From contig JAUWMJ010000103.1 in the NCBI GenBank assembly GCA_030613225.1, positions 1-8,530 of the forward strand: 8,530 nucleotides of DNA, given 5' to 3'. Under the pieces are notes generated by a model. That model was not told the origin of the DNA, searched no databases, and worked only from the letters and a program-made list of their open reading frames with translations. Made by a program: the position numbers and the translations under genes. Origin of the DNA: Desulfobacterales bacterium. GTDB lineage: Bacteria > Desulfobacterota > Desulfobacteria > Desulfobacterales > JAUWMJ01. This document shows positions 1-6,629 of the stretch, piece by piece; position 1 is the first letter of the stretch, and every line of letters starts with the position of its first letter.

Positions 1-144
1 ACCGTTCACAGTTGTCGGTTCACAGTTCACAGTTTTCCTAATGAACTATGCAGCGACCGAAGCCTTTTGGATATTGATCTCAATTTTTGAATTAATTCTT
101 TTTCAACCGTAAACTGTATAACCGGCAACCGTGAACGGCTACCT
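1..144. repeat. Long imperfect inverted repeat with heptad arms, family A
   Basis: The left arm on the + strand (4-38) is five consecutive 7-base words of the type GTTCACA, three of them identical. The right arm (about 106-144, read on the - strand) uses words of the same type (GTTCACG, GTTGCCG, one 8-base unit). The two arms pair imperfectly around a spacer of about 67 bases. The inner end of the right arm holds CCGTGAACGGCTACCT (129-144), which recurs exactly at 5663-5678. The element abuts the stop codon of the radical SAM gene, so it lies in the 3' flank of that gene. There is no T-run typical of an intrinsic terminator. The element may continue to the left of the window. Confidence 0.8.
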
Positions 145-1311
145 CTATATAAACCTTTTCATCATCTCATCAATTATCTCATCTACGTTTTCAGGTATAA
201 TATTGAGTTCGCGGCATATCTTTTCCGCCCTCGCAAATCTGCGGGGGCTGTCCATATCACTTAGCCTCGAAAATATGCCCACTCGTCTTCCAACCTGGTA
301 TAAAGCCTTATGTTTCGGATCCATGGAAAGAAAGTTTTGAATAACTCCTGTCATATATTCCCTGTCATCGGGGAGCACGCCTTGAACTTCCTCAAACAGG
401 TTCAGTATGTGATCGCTCTTGATAACACTGGTTATGCCGGCAAGCATTACCAGGAAAAGAAGAATCTCTTTGGCCATCATGACATCATTACATTTTTCAA
501 AATTACCATTCAGATAATCTTCATAAAGACCAAGACTGTTTGGAATAGCCAGTGTTCTCAGGCGAATAAAATCAGGATTAATCCGGTTTAATGCGTCTGC
601 TGTTTCCAGGGCATGAATCTCGGAGTATTTTCTTCCTCCAAGACCCGGCATAACATATTCAGAAAGCTCAATCCCTGCCCTCTTTACCTTAAGACCGGCC
701 TTTATATGAGTCTCTTTTGTAACACCTTTTTTTACCATTTTAAGAACCTGGTTGGAACCTGATTCAAGACCTATATGAATTCTGTTTAAACCGGCTTCCT
801 TTATAGCCTCTAAATCCGTATCTTTTATCCTGGCAACGGTATGCGATCTTGCGTAGGATGTTATAAGTTCCACCTGACTAAAACGCTTTTTCAGGTGCTT
901 TAATATTTCTACAAGGTCGGCCGGCTTTATAAGAAGACTGTTTGCATCCTGGATAAATACTGATCTCATACCTCCTGCAATCCAGCTGAATGCAGCCTTA
1001 AAGGCATGCAATTGATCAGGTTCGGTTTTTTCTGCGGCCTGCCGGATATCTTTTTGGCTTATGTGTCCTGATTCATCAGACAGCTTTTGAAGTTTTTCAA
1101 CATGGCTGCAAACCGAATCAATATCTTTTTTAACATCCTCTACAGGACGGATTGAAAATTTCTTTCCCTTGTAAACCGGACAAAATGTGCAGCGATTCCA
1201 TGGGCAGTTTCTTGTTATACGAATAAGCAGGCTGTATGCCTCGCTTGGTGGTCTTATCGGCCCTTGTTCAAAATCGTTGTACTTTTCAACAGATTTATTT
1301 TGAAAGTTCAT
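145..1311 (-). CDS. Radical SAM protein, COG1032-like, function unknown
   Basis: This is a 388-residue cytoplasmic radical SAM enzyme. The 4Fe-4S cluster cysteines are C36, C41 and C44 in CPWNRCTFC, a CX4CX2C spacing rather than the textbook CX3CX2C. To my knowledge the same spacing occurs in other 'CPWNRCTFC' and 'CSHNKCTFC' members of COG1032-type families. Further family marks are SVFIQDANS (117-125), GLNRIHIGLESGS (174-186, a SAM-binding strand) and VMPGLGG (220-226). The C-terminal third has no recognisable accessory domain and no extra cysteine cluster. I chose the ATG at 1311 because GTGGAG lies 11 bases upstream and conserved sequence begins soon after. The frame stays open to 1776, but that extension runs over mltG and has no family-like sequence. 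An in-frame ATG at 1356 has no ribosome site. The substrate cannot be inferred. The gene is divergent from mltG and followed by a repeat hairpin. Confidence 0.88.
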   Translation of the reverse strand: MNFQNKSVEKYNDFEQGPIRPPSEAYSLLIRITRNCPWNRCTFCPVYKGKKFSIRPVEDVKKDIDSVCSHVEKLQKLSDESGHISQKDIRQAAEKTEPDQLHAFKAAFSWIAGGMRSVFIQDANSLLIKPADLVEILKHLKKRFSQVELITSYARSHTVARIKDTDLEAIKEAGLNRIHIGLESGSNQVLKMVKKGVTKETHIKAGLKVKRAGIELSEYVMPGLGGRKYSEIHALETADALNRINPDFIRLRTLAIPNSLGLYEDYLNGNFEKCNDVMMAKEILLFLVMLAGITSVIKSDHILNLFEEVQGVLPDDREYMTGVIQNFLSMDPKHKALYQVGRRVGIFSRLSDMDSPRRFARAEKICRELNIIPENVDEIIDEMMKRFI

Positions 1312-1369
1312 TCTGATACTATCTCCACGGTTTTTAATTTTTTGCGAAAAGTTCATTTCTATTTGTATT

Positions 1370-1397
1370 TTTATACAGTTTCTTTGTGTTTGAGCAA
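1370..1397 (-). promoter_or_regulatory. Candidate sigma70-type promoter of the radical SAM gene
   Basis: On the - strand a TTGCTC box (1392-1397) is followed after 16 bases by TATAAA (1370-1375). Transcription would start near 1363, giving a leader of about 50 bases before the ATG at 1311. It lies in the divergent gap shared with mltG. The prediction rests on the boxes alone. Confidence 0.4.
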
Positions 1398-1437
1398 TAG
1401 ATATTTTTAAAAAAAACCAGAAACTTCTAATAGACCT

Positions 1438-1467
1438 TTGACAAACTGCCATGTTTTGAAATATGGT
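1438..1467 (+). promoter_or_regulatory. Candidate sigma70-type promoter of mltG
   Basis: A consensus TTGACA (1438-1443) is followed after 18 bases by TATGGT (1462-1467), which keeps the key A2 and T6 of the -10 box. Transcription would start near 1474, about 55 bases before the GTG start at 1529. The rest of the 217-base divergent gap (1312-1528) is AT-rich and holds no repeat hairpin. Confidence 0.45.
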
Positions 1468-1528
1468 TTGTTGTGATACTAGGTAAATCGTCATCATTTC
1501 TAACAACCCATTTGGAGCACATTCCGGA

Positions 1529-2533
1529 GTGAAAAAATTACGAACCATTATTTCGGTAATACTGTTTTTAGCTTTTTCCTCTTTAATCTGCTTTTTTTTG
1601 GATCTTTTACAATTTGCAAAAAAGCCTGCAGATACTTCCTCTGCAAAAAAGGTTGTGATTATCCAGTCTGGCCAGGGATTGAATACAACTATTGAACAAT
1701 TGTTCAGAAAAGGTATTATCAATAATCGATTAAAGTTCAAATTATTTGCCATACTTAAAGGACATGATAAAAGCATTCAGGCAGGAGAATATCTTCTATC
1801 AGCGTCCATGCCTCCTGCCATAATTCTTGAATTCCTCGTCAATGGAAAAGTTAATCTTCACAAAATAACGGTTGTTGAAGGTTATAACCTGCACCGGATT
1901 GCCGACATTGTCGCCAGGGCCGGGTTTGCATCCCGGACCGATTTCTATGCGGCTGCAACAGACACCTCTTTTGTACATGAAAAAGGTATAGATGCCAAAA
2001 CTTTCGAAGGTTATCTTTTCCCTGAAACCTACTATTTTCCAAAAGTTATTACGCCCGAAAAGATTATATCCACAATGGTTGACCGGTTCCGGTCGGTATT
2101 TACCGCTAAATGGAAAAAGCGGGCGAAAGATATAGGCTTTTCGATCCATCAGGTTGTTATACTGGCCTCTATTATTGAAAAAGAGACAGGAGCACCATTT
2201 GAAAGGCCCTTAATATCTTCTGTTTTCCATAATCGCCTGAAAAAAGGGATGCTCCTTCAAGCCGATCCCACAGTAATTTACGGCGTAAAGAATTTTAACG
2301 GCAACCTTACAAGAAAACACCTGACTACGTGGTCGCCTTATAATACATACAAAATAAAAGGGCTTCCTATAGGGCCTATTGCCTGCCCAGGAGCCAGTGC
2401 AATAGAAGCCGCCCTCTATCCTGATAATACACGTTTTATATTTTTTGTTTCAAAAAAGGATACAACCCACAAGTTTACAACAAATCTGAAAGATCACAAC
2501 AAGGCCATAAGGAAATATCAGTTGCGAAGATAG
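1529..2533 (+). CDS. mltG: Endolytic murein transglycosylase MltG (YceG-like)
   Basis: This 334-residue inner-membrane enzyme cuts nascent glycan strands in the periplasm and is thought to terminate peptidoglycan strand elongation. An N-terminal membrane anchor spans about residues 7-28 after MKKLR. A LysM-like region follows at about 40-115 (VVIIQSGQGLNTTIEQL; ITVVEGYNLHRIADIV). The YceG catalytic domain comes next, with GYLFPETYYF (161-170) and ILASIIEKETG (211-221). E217 matches the catalytic glutamate of the family (E218 in E. coli). Also typical are FHNRLKKGMLLQADPTVIYG (233-252), SPYNTY, GLPIGPI and the FFVSKKD region near the C-terminus. Length is normal (E. coli about 340). The start is GTG, with TTTGGAG ending 11 bases upstream. 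In many genomes mltG sits near tmk/holB or ruvX; here it stands alone, divergent from a radical SAM gene. Confidence 0.95.
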   Translation: MKKLRTIISVILFLAFSSLICFFLDLLQFAKKPADTSSAKKVVIIQSGQGLNTTIEQLFRKGIINNRLKFKLFAILKGHDKSIQAGEYLLSASMPPAIILEFLVNGKVNLHKITVVEGYNLHRIADIVARAGFASRTDFYAAATDTSFVHEKGIDAKTFEGYLFPETYYFPKVITPEKIISTMVDRFRSVFTAKWKKRAKDIGFSIHQVVILASIIEKETGAPFERPLISSVFHNRLKKGMLLQADPTVIYGVKNFNGNLTRKHLTTWSPYNTYKIKGLPIGPIACPGASAIEAALYPDNTRFIFFVSKKDTTHKFTTNLKDHNKAIRKYQLRR

Positions 2534-2542
2534 AAGGGAAAG

Positions 2543-2624
2543 AGCTCATAGCTGATAGCTGATAGCTCATAATAAAAGGATTAAATCCTTCAAGCTATGA
2601 GCTATCAGCTGTGAGCTGTGAGCT
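2543..2624. repeat. Heptad hairpin, family B, in the mltG-SPFH spacer
   Basis: The left arm (2544-2571, +) is exactly four 7-base words, GCTCATA or GCTGATA. The right arm (2596-2623, -) is four words of the same set (GCTCACA twice, then GCTGATA and GCTCATA). The 28-base arms 2543-2570 and 2597-2624 pair with 3 mismatches. Inside lies a second small palindrome, AAGGAT-TAA-ATCCTT (2576-2590). There is no downstream T-run, so it is not a typical terminator. It separates mltG from the SPFH gene. Confidence 0.9.
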
Positions 2625-2665
2625 AATAAATTTACAAATAAGAAACTAATCAGGAGAATACTGCT

Positions 2666-3796
2666 ATGGGTACAGACAACTTAATATTTTTAGAAAATAT
2701 AGAATGGTTTGATGATACAGGCAGGGAGCTTGTTCACAGGATACCTGAAAAAGGCTCCGGTGAAATTAAATACGGCGCTCAATTGACGGTAAGAGACAGC
2801 CAGGCCGGAATCTTTTTCTACAAAGGAAAAGCAGTAGAAGCTTTTGGACCGGGCAGACACACATTGAAAACCGCCAACATTCCCATATTGACCAAAATCA
2901 TCAGCATTCCATGGGGAATGACCAGCCCCTTAAGGGCCGAAGTTTATTTTGTGAATATGAAAGTATTTACAAACCTCAAATGGGGCACAAGAGATCCGGT
3001 TGCATTCAAGGATTCCGAACTCGGGTTGATTCGCCTTAGAGCCTTTGGTGTGTTCAACCTTCAGATTGTCCAGCCGGTGCTTTTTATTAACCGGCTTGTC
3101 GGTACACAGGGTATATACACAACCGAAGAAGTTGAAGAATATTTAAATCGTGTTATTGTATCCAGATTCAATGATTTCATGGGAGAAACCATTGACTCAA
3201 TCCTTACCCTTCCTGATAAATATGACGAACTGTCTGAAGGGCTTGCCAAACGATTGCAAAAGGATTTCAGTCATTTCGGCCTCGGCCTGACACATCTTTA
3301 TATGAACTCCATTACACCACCGCCCGAAGTACAGCAGGCCATTGACGACCGCAGCCGTATGGGCGTCTTTAAAGACATGAATAAACTCATGCAGATGAAA
3401 GCAGCCATGGCCATGGAAAAAGCCTCGGAAGCCGAAGGCGGATCAGGCACCGGCATGGGAATGGGGATGGGATTGATGATGCCTGCCATGTTTGCCCAGT
3501 ACTTTGCATCGGCTAAACCTGCTTCCCAGCAGATCGCCGGCACGGAAAAGTTTACATGTCCTGAATGTCAAAATTCCATCCCGACTAATGCAAAATTTTG
3601 TCCATCCTGCGGACACCAGCAGCTTATTTTTAGTCAGTGTACAAATTGCGGAAAAAATCTGACACCTAACGCCATGTTCTGTTCACGTTGCGGTCATCCG
3701 GCAGAGGAAAAACCAAAATCCAAAACCTGCTCAAAATGCGGTTCAGAGAACCTGGCTGAATCAATTTACTGCGACGAGTGCGGTGAAAAGCTTTAG
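2666..3796 (+). CDS. SPFH (stomatin/prohibitin-like) protein with three C-terminal zinc ribbons, COG4260/YdjI-like
   Basis: The product has 376 residues. The SPFH part covers about residues 25-225: a start around GSGEIKYGAQLTVRDSQAGIFF, AFGPGRHTLKTANIPIL (59-75), WGTRDPVAFKD (106-116) and the end NSITPPPEVQQAID (214-227). A short helical segment (about 228-256) leads into a Gly/Met-rich stretch, GTGMGMGMGLMMPAM (261-275). Three CXXC-CXXC zinc ribbons close the protein: C298/301/312/315, C325/328/339/342 and C355/358/369/372. There is no N-terminal transmembrane helix. The start ATG has AGGAG 9 bases upstream. The nearest known relative by architecture is B. subtilis YdjI, encoded with PspA (ydjFGHI) in the envelope-stress neighbourhood. 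Such proteins are thought to scaffold membrane microdomains. No pspA gene is visible here, but the next gene encodes another zinc-ribbon protein on the same strand. Older database labels such as 'virion core protein' are misleading. Confidence 0.9.
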   Translation: MGTDNLIFLENIEWFDDTGRELVHRIPEKGSGEIKYGAQLTVRDSQAGIFFYKGKAVEAFGPGRHTLKTANIPILTKIISIPWGMTSPLRAEVYFVNMKVFTNLKWGTRDPVAFKDSELGLIRLRAFGVFNLQIVQPVLFINRLVGTQGIYTTEEVEEYLNRVIVSRFNDFMGETIDSILTLPDKYDELSEGLAKRLQKDFSHFGLGLTHLYMNSITPPPEVQQAIDDRSRMGVFKDMNKLMQMKAAMAMEKASEAEGGSGTGMGMGMGLMMPAMFAQYFASAKPASQQIAGTEKFTCPECQNSIPTNAKFCPSCGHQQLIFSQCTNCGKNLTPNAMFCSRCGHPAEEKPKSKTCSKCGSENLAESIYCDECGEKL

Positions 3797-3824
3797 ACGC
3801 TTAACGACATCATATCAACAAATT

Positions 3825-3933
3825 GTTGATTGTAGATTGATGATTGTAGATTTGTGGAAAATCGCTACGCTCAGTCCATTTTTTTAAAAAAGATTTTCAT
3901 CCTTCAATCATCAATCGCCAATAGTAAATCATC
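3825..3933. repeat. Heptad hairpin, family C, between the SPFH and zinc-ribbon genes
   Basis: The left arm (3825-3852, +) is four 7-base words ending in ATT (GTTGATT, GTAGATT, GATGATT, GTAGATT). The right arm read on the - strand (3933-3892) is six words, including GATGATT twice and GGCGATT. The central part contains a further GAAAATC (3857-3863) / GATTTTC (3892-3898) pair and a T7A6 tract. Together with short flanks this fills the 162-base gap. It may or may not block readthrough between the two genes. Confidence 0.85.
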
Positions 3934-3958
3934 AATTTTTCGTATACCACTTTGAAAA

Positions 3959-5188
3959 ATGCATAGTTTACTTATAGACTACCAATGCCCCCAGTGCGGT
4001 GCGCCGGCTGTCCTTGATGAGACAGACCGCCTTTTTTTATGCGAATACTGCCGGGTAAAATCTTATCTTATAACAAAAGATTATTTTCGCTACACACTGC
4101 CCAGCAGAGCTCCGGAGAATAAAAAGCTTTTATATTTCCCTTACTGGCGTTTTAAAGGGATGCTCTTTTCCTGTGTTCCAGGCGGTGTCAGGCAAAAATT
4201 TATAGATGTCAGCCACCAGGCAGTCAATTCTCCTTTCTTTCCCATTTCCGTGGGGTTTCGCAGCCAGGCTCTTAAACTAAAGTTCGTCACGCCTGATACT
4301 GAAGGCAGATTCCTTGAGCCTGATCAGCCATTTGAAAAAATAATGGGTATATTTGAGAAGCGATTTAAAGGGTCTCTGCCAAAACCTGTTTATCACCAGG
4401 CACATATAGGTGAAAGTCTCAGTCTTATATATTCTCCCTTTTACGTAAGCAACAGGGTATATGATGCCATATTAAATGAACCGGTATCCTCATCATTGCC
4501 CGACGATTTTGATGTATCGAATTTTTCAGGAGGACGTCCTGACTGGAAAATTGGGTTCTTACCTACCCTGTGTCCTGACTGCGGCTGGGATATGGAAGGG
4601 CGTCGAGACTCTCTGGTCCTCATTTGCAGAAACTGTGATTCGCTATGGCAACCTGATGGAAAGGGGTTTAAAAAGCTTAAATTCGCACATATTCCGGAAA
4701 AAGAAAAAAATATTCTCTATCTTCCTTTCTGGCGTATAAGAGCGGATGTGTCTGAAATAGACCTTAAATCCTATGCAGACCTGGTGAAAATTGCAAACCT
4801 GCCCAAAGTCGTTAAGCAGGAGTGGCATGATAAAAAGTTTAGCTTCTGGTCCCCTGCGTTCAAGGTTCGACCTCAGACTTTCCTGCCCCTTGCGCAAAAG
4901 ATGACACTTTCCCAGTCCCAGGAAAAACCGCTATACAAACTTCCTGACTCGGAACTTTATCCGGTAACATTGCCGTTTTCAGAAGCTGTGGAAAGCCTGA
5001 AAATCAACCTGGCCGGCTTTATGAAACCAAGAAAAAGGCTGCTCCCGAAACTCTCTGATATTAAGATACGCCCAAGAAGCTATTTACTTGTTTATGTGCC
5101 GTTTATAATAAAACACCATGAACTCATCGGACTCTCATCTAATTTTGCCATAACCAAAAACCAGCTGAAAATGGCCGGCAATCTATAA
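3959..5188 (+). CDS. Tandem zinc-ribbon protein of unknown function, probable partner of the SPFH protein
   Basis: I do not recognise a named family for this 409-residue protein. It has two zinc ribbons, C10/C13/C28/C31 (CPQC ... CEYC) and C205/C208/C223/C226 (CPDC ... CRNC). Each is followed by the same kind of strand, LLYFPYWRFKG (57-67) and ILYLPFWRIRA (252-262), and later by an aromatic-proline motif (LIYSPFYVS at 156-164; FSFWSPAFKV at 294-303). The protein therefore looks like two copies of one module. A third related strand, YLLVYVPFIIKHHELIG (375-391), closes it. The PFW/PYW strands resemble those of TFIIB-type zinc-ribbon proteins such as those near ydjI/pspA; this is an analogy from memory. 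No signal peptide or membrane helix is evident. A TGA lies one codon upstream of the ATG at 3959, so the start cannot be earlier. No clear ribosome site precedes it. The gene follows the SPFH gene on the same strand after 162 bases. Confidence 0.85.
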   Translation: MHSLLIDYQCPQCGAPAVLDETDRLFLCEYCRVKSYLITKDYFRYTLPSRAPENKKLLYFPYWRFKGMLFSCVPGGVRQKFIDVSHQAVNSPFFPISVGFRSQALKLKFVTPDTEGRFLEPDQPFEKIMGIFEKRFKGSLPKPVYHQAHIGESLSLIYSPFYVSNRVYDAILNEPVSSSLPDDFDVSNFSGGRPDWKIGFLPTLCPDCGWDMEGRRDSLVLICRNCDSLWQPDGKGFKKLKFAHIPEKEKNILYLPFWRIRADVSEIDLKSYADLVKIANLPKVVKQEWHDKKFSFWSPAFKVRPQTFLPLAQKMTLSQSQEKPLYKLPDSELYPVTLPFSEAVESLKINLAGFMKPRKRLLPKLSDIKIRPRSYLLVYVPFIIKHHELIGLSSNFAITKNQLKMAGNL

Positions 5189-5472
5189 TACAGACCTCGT
5201 TATTATCCTTACAAAAATGACCGGAGATCTTGACATACCATGGAATCGCAAAATAATTTGATACCAGGTCGGTCTGGGTTGTAAGGTTCAAGGGTTCCCC
5301 GTTCAGGGTTAAGTTTTTCGTACTTCTTCCTTACTCCATTGGGTTAATGTAATGGCGGACAACCTCTGAACCTTTGAACCGTGAACCTTTTAACCAAAAT
5401 GCCCGGCTGGAAACTTAAGCTTTCTGTCCAAAATATTACGACATAATACGCTATAAGTTACGAGGTCTGTAT
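5188..5472. repeat. 285-base segment bounded by a perfect 13-base inverted repeat (MITE-like)
   Basis: ATACAGACCTCGT (5188-5200) and its exact reverse complement (5460-5472) bracket the segment. The left copy begins on the last base of the zinc-ribbon gene's stop codon. The core CAGACCTCGT occurs a third time at 7961-7970. No coding region for a transposase lies inside and no target-site duplication is obvious. The interior carries the heptad hairpin at 5277-5395. A second inverted pair, GGTCGGTCTGGG (5267-5278) and its 11/12 match (5527-5538), crosses the right boundary, so the repeats are overlaid rather than cleanly nested. The element may be a non-autonomous transposon remnant or a large hairpin. 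Confidence 0.5.
5277..5395. repeat. Heptad/octad hairpin related to family A
   Basis: The left arm (about 5277-5314, +) has 7-8 base units starting GTT (GTTGTAAG, GTTCAAG and others). The right arm (5361-5395, read on -) has units such as GTTAAAAG and GTTCACG. The arms pair imperfectly over about 34 bases around a 45-50 base loop. The words match the GTTCACx set of the element at 1-144. Confidence 0.7.
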
Positions 5473-5514
5473 ATGGATTGACTATTTATGATTGTAGATT
5501 GTCGATCGTCAATT
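5473..5514 (+). repeat. Six-heptad tract, family C, apparently a single arm
   Basis: Six consecutive 7-base units run from 5473 to 5514, including GTAGATT (5494-5500), which is identical to words in the hairpin at 3825-3852. The end is weakly self-complementary (ATTGTCGATC / GATCGTCAAT). I see no partner arm nearby, so this may be a half-element. From 5515 to 5581 there is only the small palindrome CTGAT-AATG-ATCAG (5567-5580). Confidence 0.65.
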
Positions 5515-5581
5515 AAAAATCCCTGGCCCAGACCGATCACAAGTACTATTTACTGAAAAATTAGTTCTGATAATGATCAGT

Positions 5582-5678
5582 GTTCACGGAACGTTGAAAT
5601 TAGAAAATAGAAATTGGAAATTTGGCCTCCTGAATTTCTGCTTTCTAATTTCAAGTTTCAAGCCGTGAACGGCTACCT
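5582..5678. repeat. Mosaic heptad hairpin, families A and E, downstream of rplT
   Basis: The left arm (5582-5623, +) is six in-phase 7-base words: GTTCACG (family A), a junction word, then GAAATTA-type words (family E). The right arm on - starts with the family A stretch shared with 129-144 (5663-5678) and continues with GAAATTA-type words. The family E cores 5594-5615 and 5633-5654 pair at 20 of 22 positions, and GTTCACGG (5582-5589) pairs exactly with 5663-5670. A short hairpin AGCCG-TGAA-CGGCT (5661-5674) is embedded. The element follows the rplT stop by 28 bases on the - strand. It has no terminator-like T-run. Confidence 0.85.
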
Positions 5679-5705
5679 GATTGTTTTTATGATGTTGCTA
5701 AGCGC

Positions 5706-6056
5706 CTATATCTGCTGTGATGCCAGGTTGGCTATTTTTGAAAACCCGGAAGGGTCGGACACGGCAAGTTCGGCAAGAACTTTGCGGTCGAGCCTGACGT
5801 CGGCGAGCTTTAACCCGTGTATAAATTTGCTGTAAGACAAATTATTCATACGCGTTGCAGCATTAATTCGGGCGATCCAGAGCCTTCGAAAATCTCGCTT
5901 GCGCGCTCTGCGGTCTCGATATGCATACATAAGTGCCTTATCTACAGCATCTGCGGCGGTACGGAATAATTTACTGCGACCTCCGCGAAATCCTTTGGCC
6001 AATTTTAAAACCTTTTTCCGGCGTTTTCTTGCTTTAAAACCTCTTTTTATACGCAT
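5706..6056 (-). CDS. rplT: 50S ribosomal protein L20
   Basis: This 116-residue protein is an early assembly protein that binds 23S rRNA. It opens with the basic stretch [23 protein letters not shown]. The L20 signatures [42 protein letters not shown] and YSKFIHGLK follow in the usual order. Length is normal (117-118 in most bacteria). The ATG at 6056 is preceded by AAGGAG with a 7-base spacer. It is the last gene of infC-rpmI-rplT. In E. coli and B. subtilis L20 represses its own operon through a leader structure. Here the 193-base gap to rpmI is filled with repeat hairpins, and pheST, a common downstream neighbour, is absent. Confidence 0.98.
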   Translation of the reverse strand: MRIKRGFKARKRRKKVLKLAKGFRGGRSKLFRTAADAVDKALMYAYRDRRARKRDFRRLWIARINAATRMNNLSYSKFIHGLKLADVRLDRKVLAELAVSDPSGFSKIANLASQQI

Positions 6057-6106
6057 TATATTTCTCCTTATCCCGTCTAAAATGGATAAAATACTAAATG
6101 ATGACG

Positions 6107-6143
6107 GTTTCGTAAAAAGTCAAAAAACTACTTTTTACGAAAC
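6107..6143. repeat. Perfect 14-base hairpin from two inverted TTCGTAAAAAGT copies
   Basis: GTTTCGTAAAAAGT (6107-6120) pairs exactly with 6130-6143 around a 9-base loop. It lies about 50 bases upstream of the rplT start, inside the operon gap. It differs from the other copies of the motif, where TAAAAAGT forms the loop rather than the stem. No T-run follows on the - strand, so attenuation is not evident. Confidence 0.8.
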
Positions 6144-6215
6144 GTTTTAAGTTTTAAGTCTCTACTAAAACAGATAATATCATTAACCTAAAACATAAAA
6201 CTTAACACCTAAAAC
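6144..6215. repeat. Heptad hairpin, family D, in the rpmI-rplT gap
   Basis: The left arm (6144-6164, +) is three 7-base words, GTTTTAA twice and then GTCTCTA. The right arm on the - strand (6215-6181) is exactly five words (GTTTTAG, GTGTTAA, GTTTTAT, GTTTTAG, GTTAATG). The arms face inward, as in the other elements. The words GTGTTAA and GTTTTAT recur together at 7944-7957. Confidence 0.85.
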
Positions 6216-6217
6216 CT

Positions 6218-6245
6218 AATGAATTCGACTTTTTACGAATTCATC
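6218..6245. repeat. REP-like small hairpin with ACTTTTTA loop, copy 1
   Basis: TGAATTCG (6220-6227) and CGAATTCA (6236-6243) form a perfect stem around the loop ACTTTTTA. The unit ends four bases beyond the rpmI stop (on the - strand). Together with 6192-6217 it forms a 54-base composite that matches 7907-7960 in reverse orientation at 48 of 54 positions. All six differences are transitions. Confidence 0.8.
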
Positions 6246-6249
6246 AAGG

Positions 6250-6447
6250 CTAACCATTCGGGAGCAACAGTTTAAGTTCCTTTTTATTAGATTTGTCTAT
6301 AATCTGACTTTTCCGTAAAGAACGTTTTCGTTTGGTAGTCTTTTTTGTTAATATATGATTTCCATGGGACTTTGAAAAAACGAATTTACCGGTCCCGGTT
6401 TTTTTAAAACGCTTTGCTGCTGCCCGATTTGTCTTAATTTTCGGCAT
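6250..6447 (-). CDS. rpmI: 50S ribosomal protein L35
   Basis: This is a 65-residue basic large-subunit protein starting [21 protein letters not shown] and containing [22 protein letters not shown], the classic L35 pattern; length is exactly typical. A longer in-frame reading from 6519 exists, but the ATG at 6447 has AAAGGAG 5 bases upstream and starts the conserved family sequence. It is the middle gene of infC-rpmI-rplT. The gap to infC is 206 bases and holds two repeat elements, so cotranscription must pass through hairpins. Confidence 0.97.
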   Translation of the reverse strand: MPKIKTNRAAAKRFKKTGTGKFVFSKSHGNHILTKKTTKRKRSLRKSQIIDKSNKKELKLLLPNG

Positions 6448-6524
6448 GTTATCTCCTTTGTAAAAACCTTTATAAAAAACAGATGGCGCGAGCAAACACA
6501 ATCTATATGCCCACGCCACTTTTT

Positions 6525-6552
6525 GATGAATTCGTAAAAAGTCGAATTTACC
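6525..6552. repeat. REP-like small hairpin with ACTTTTTA loop, copy 2
   Basis: This inverted copy of 6218-6245 lies on the other side of rpmI, so the two copies flank that gene in opposite orientation. The stem is kept apart from one A-C mismatch and one G-T wobble. The loop is identical. It overlaps the start of the next repeat at 6550. Confidence 0.75.
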
Positions 6553-6629
6553 ACAGAGGACACGGAGGTCACAGAGAGAACTAATTATTAATACAAGATA
6601 TTCTCTGTGTTCTCTGCGAGCTCAGTGGT
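6550..6629. repeat. Inverted repeat with 3 x 9-base arms (CTCTGTGxx words) in the infC-rpmI gap
   Basis: The left arm (6550-6576) read on - gives three 9-base words: CTCTGTGAC, CTCCGTGTC and CTCTGTGGT. The right arm (6603-6629, +) gives CTCTGTGTT, CTCTGCGAG and CTCAGTGGT. Arms are separated by 26 AT-rich bases. From memory, 'CTCTGTG..CTCTGTGG' repeats of this kind are scattered in many unrelated bacterial genomes. It lies 24 bases after infC. Confidence 0.85.

Noticed and set aside
310..591. Open frame on + inside the radical SAM gene
   Set aside because: It is a shadow of a well-supported gene and has no recognisable domain.
1312..1776. N-terminal extension of the radical SAM frame up to 1776
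   Set aside because: It overlaps mltG on the other strand, lacks family-like sequence, and the ATG at 1311 has a ribosome site.
2543..2624. CRISPR array
   Set aside because: The repeated unit is 7 bases with no spacers, and the arms are inverted; no cas gene is present.
5594..5654. Intrinsic terminator for the rplT operon
   Set aside because: The stem is AT-rich with no T-run on the - strand; it fits the repeat family better.
5189..5705. Hidden tRNA or small protein gene
   Set aside because: No cloverleaf with a GTTCRANNC-type T arm could be assembled and the only frames are built from the repeats.
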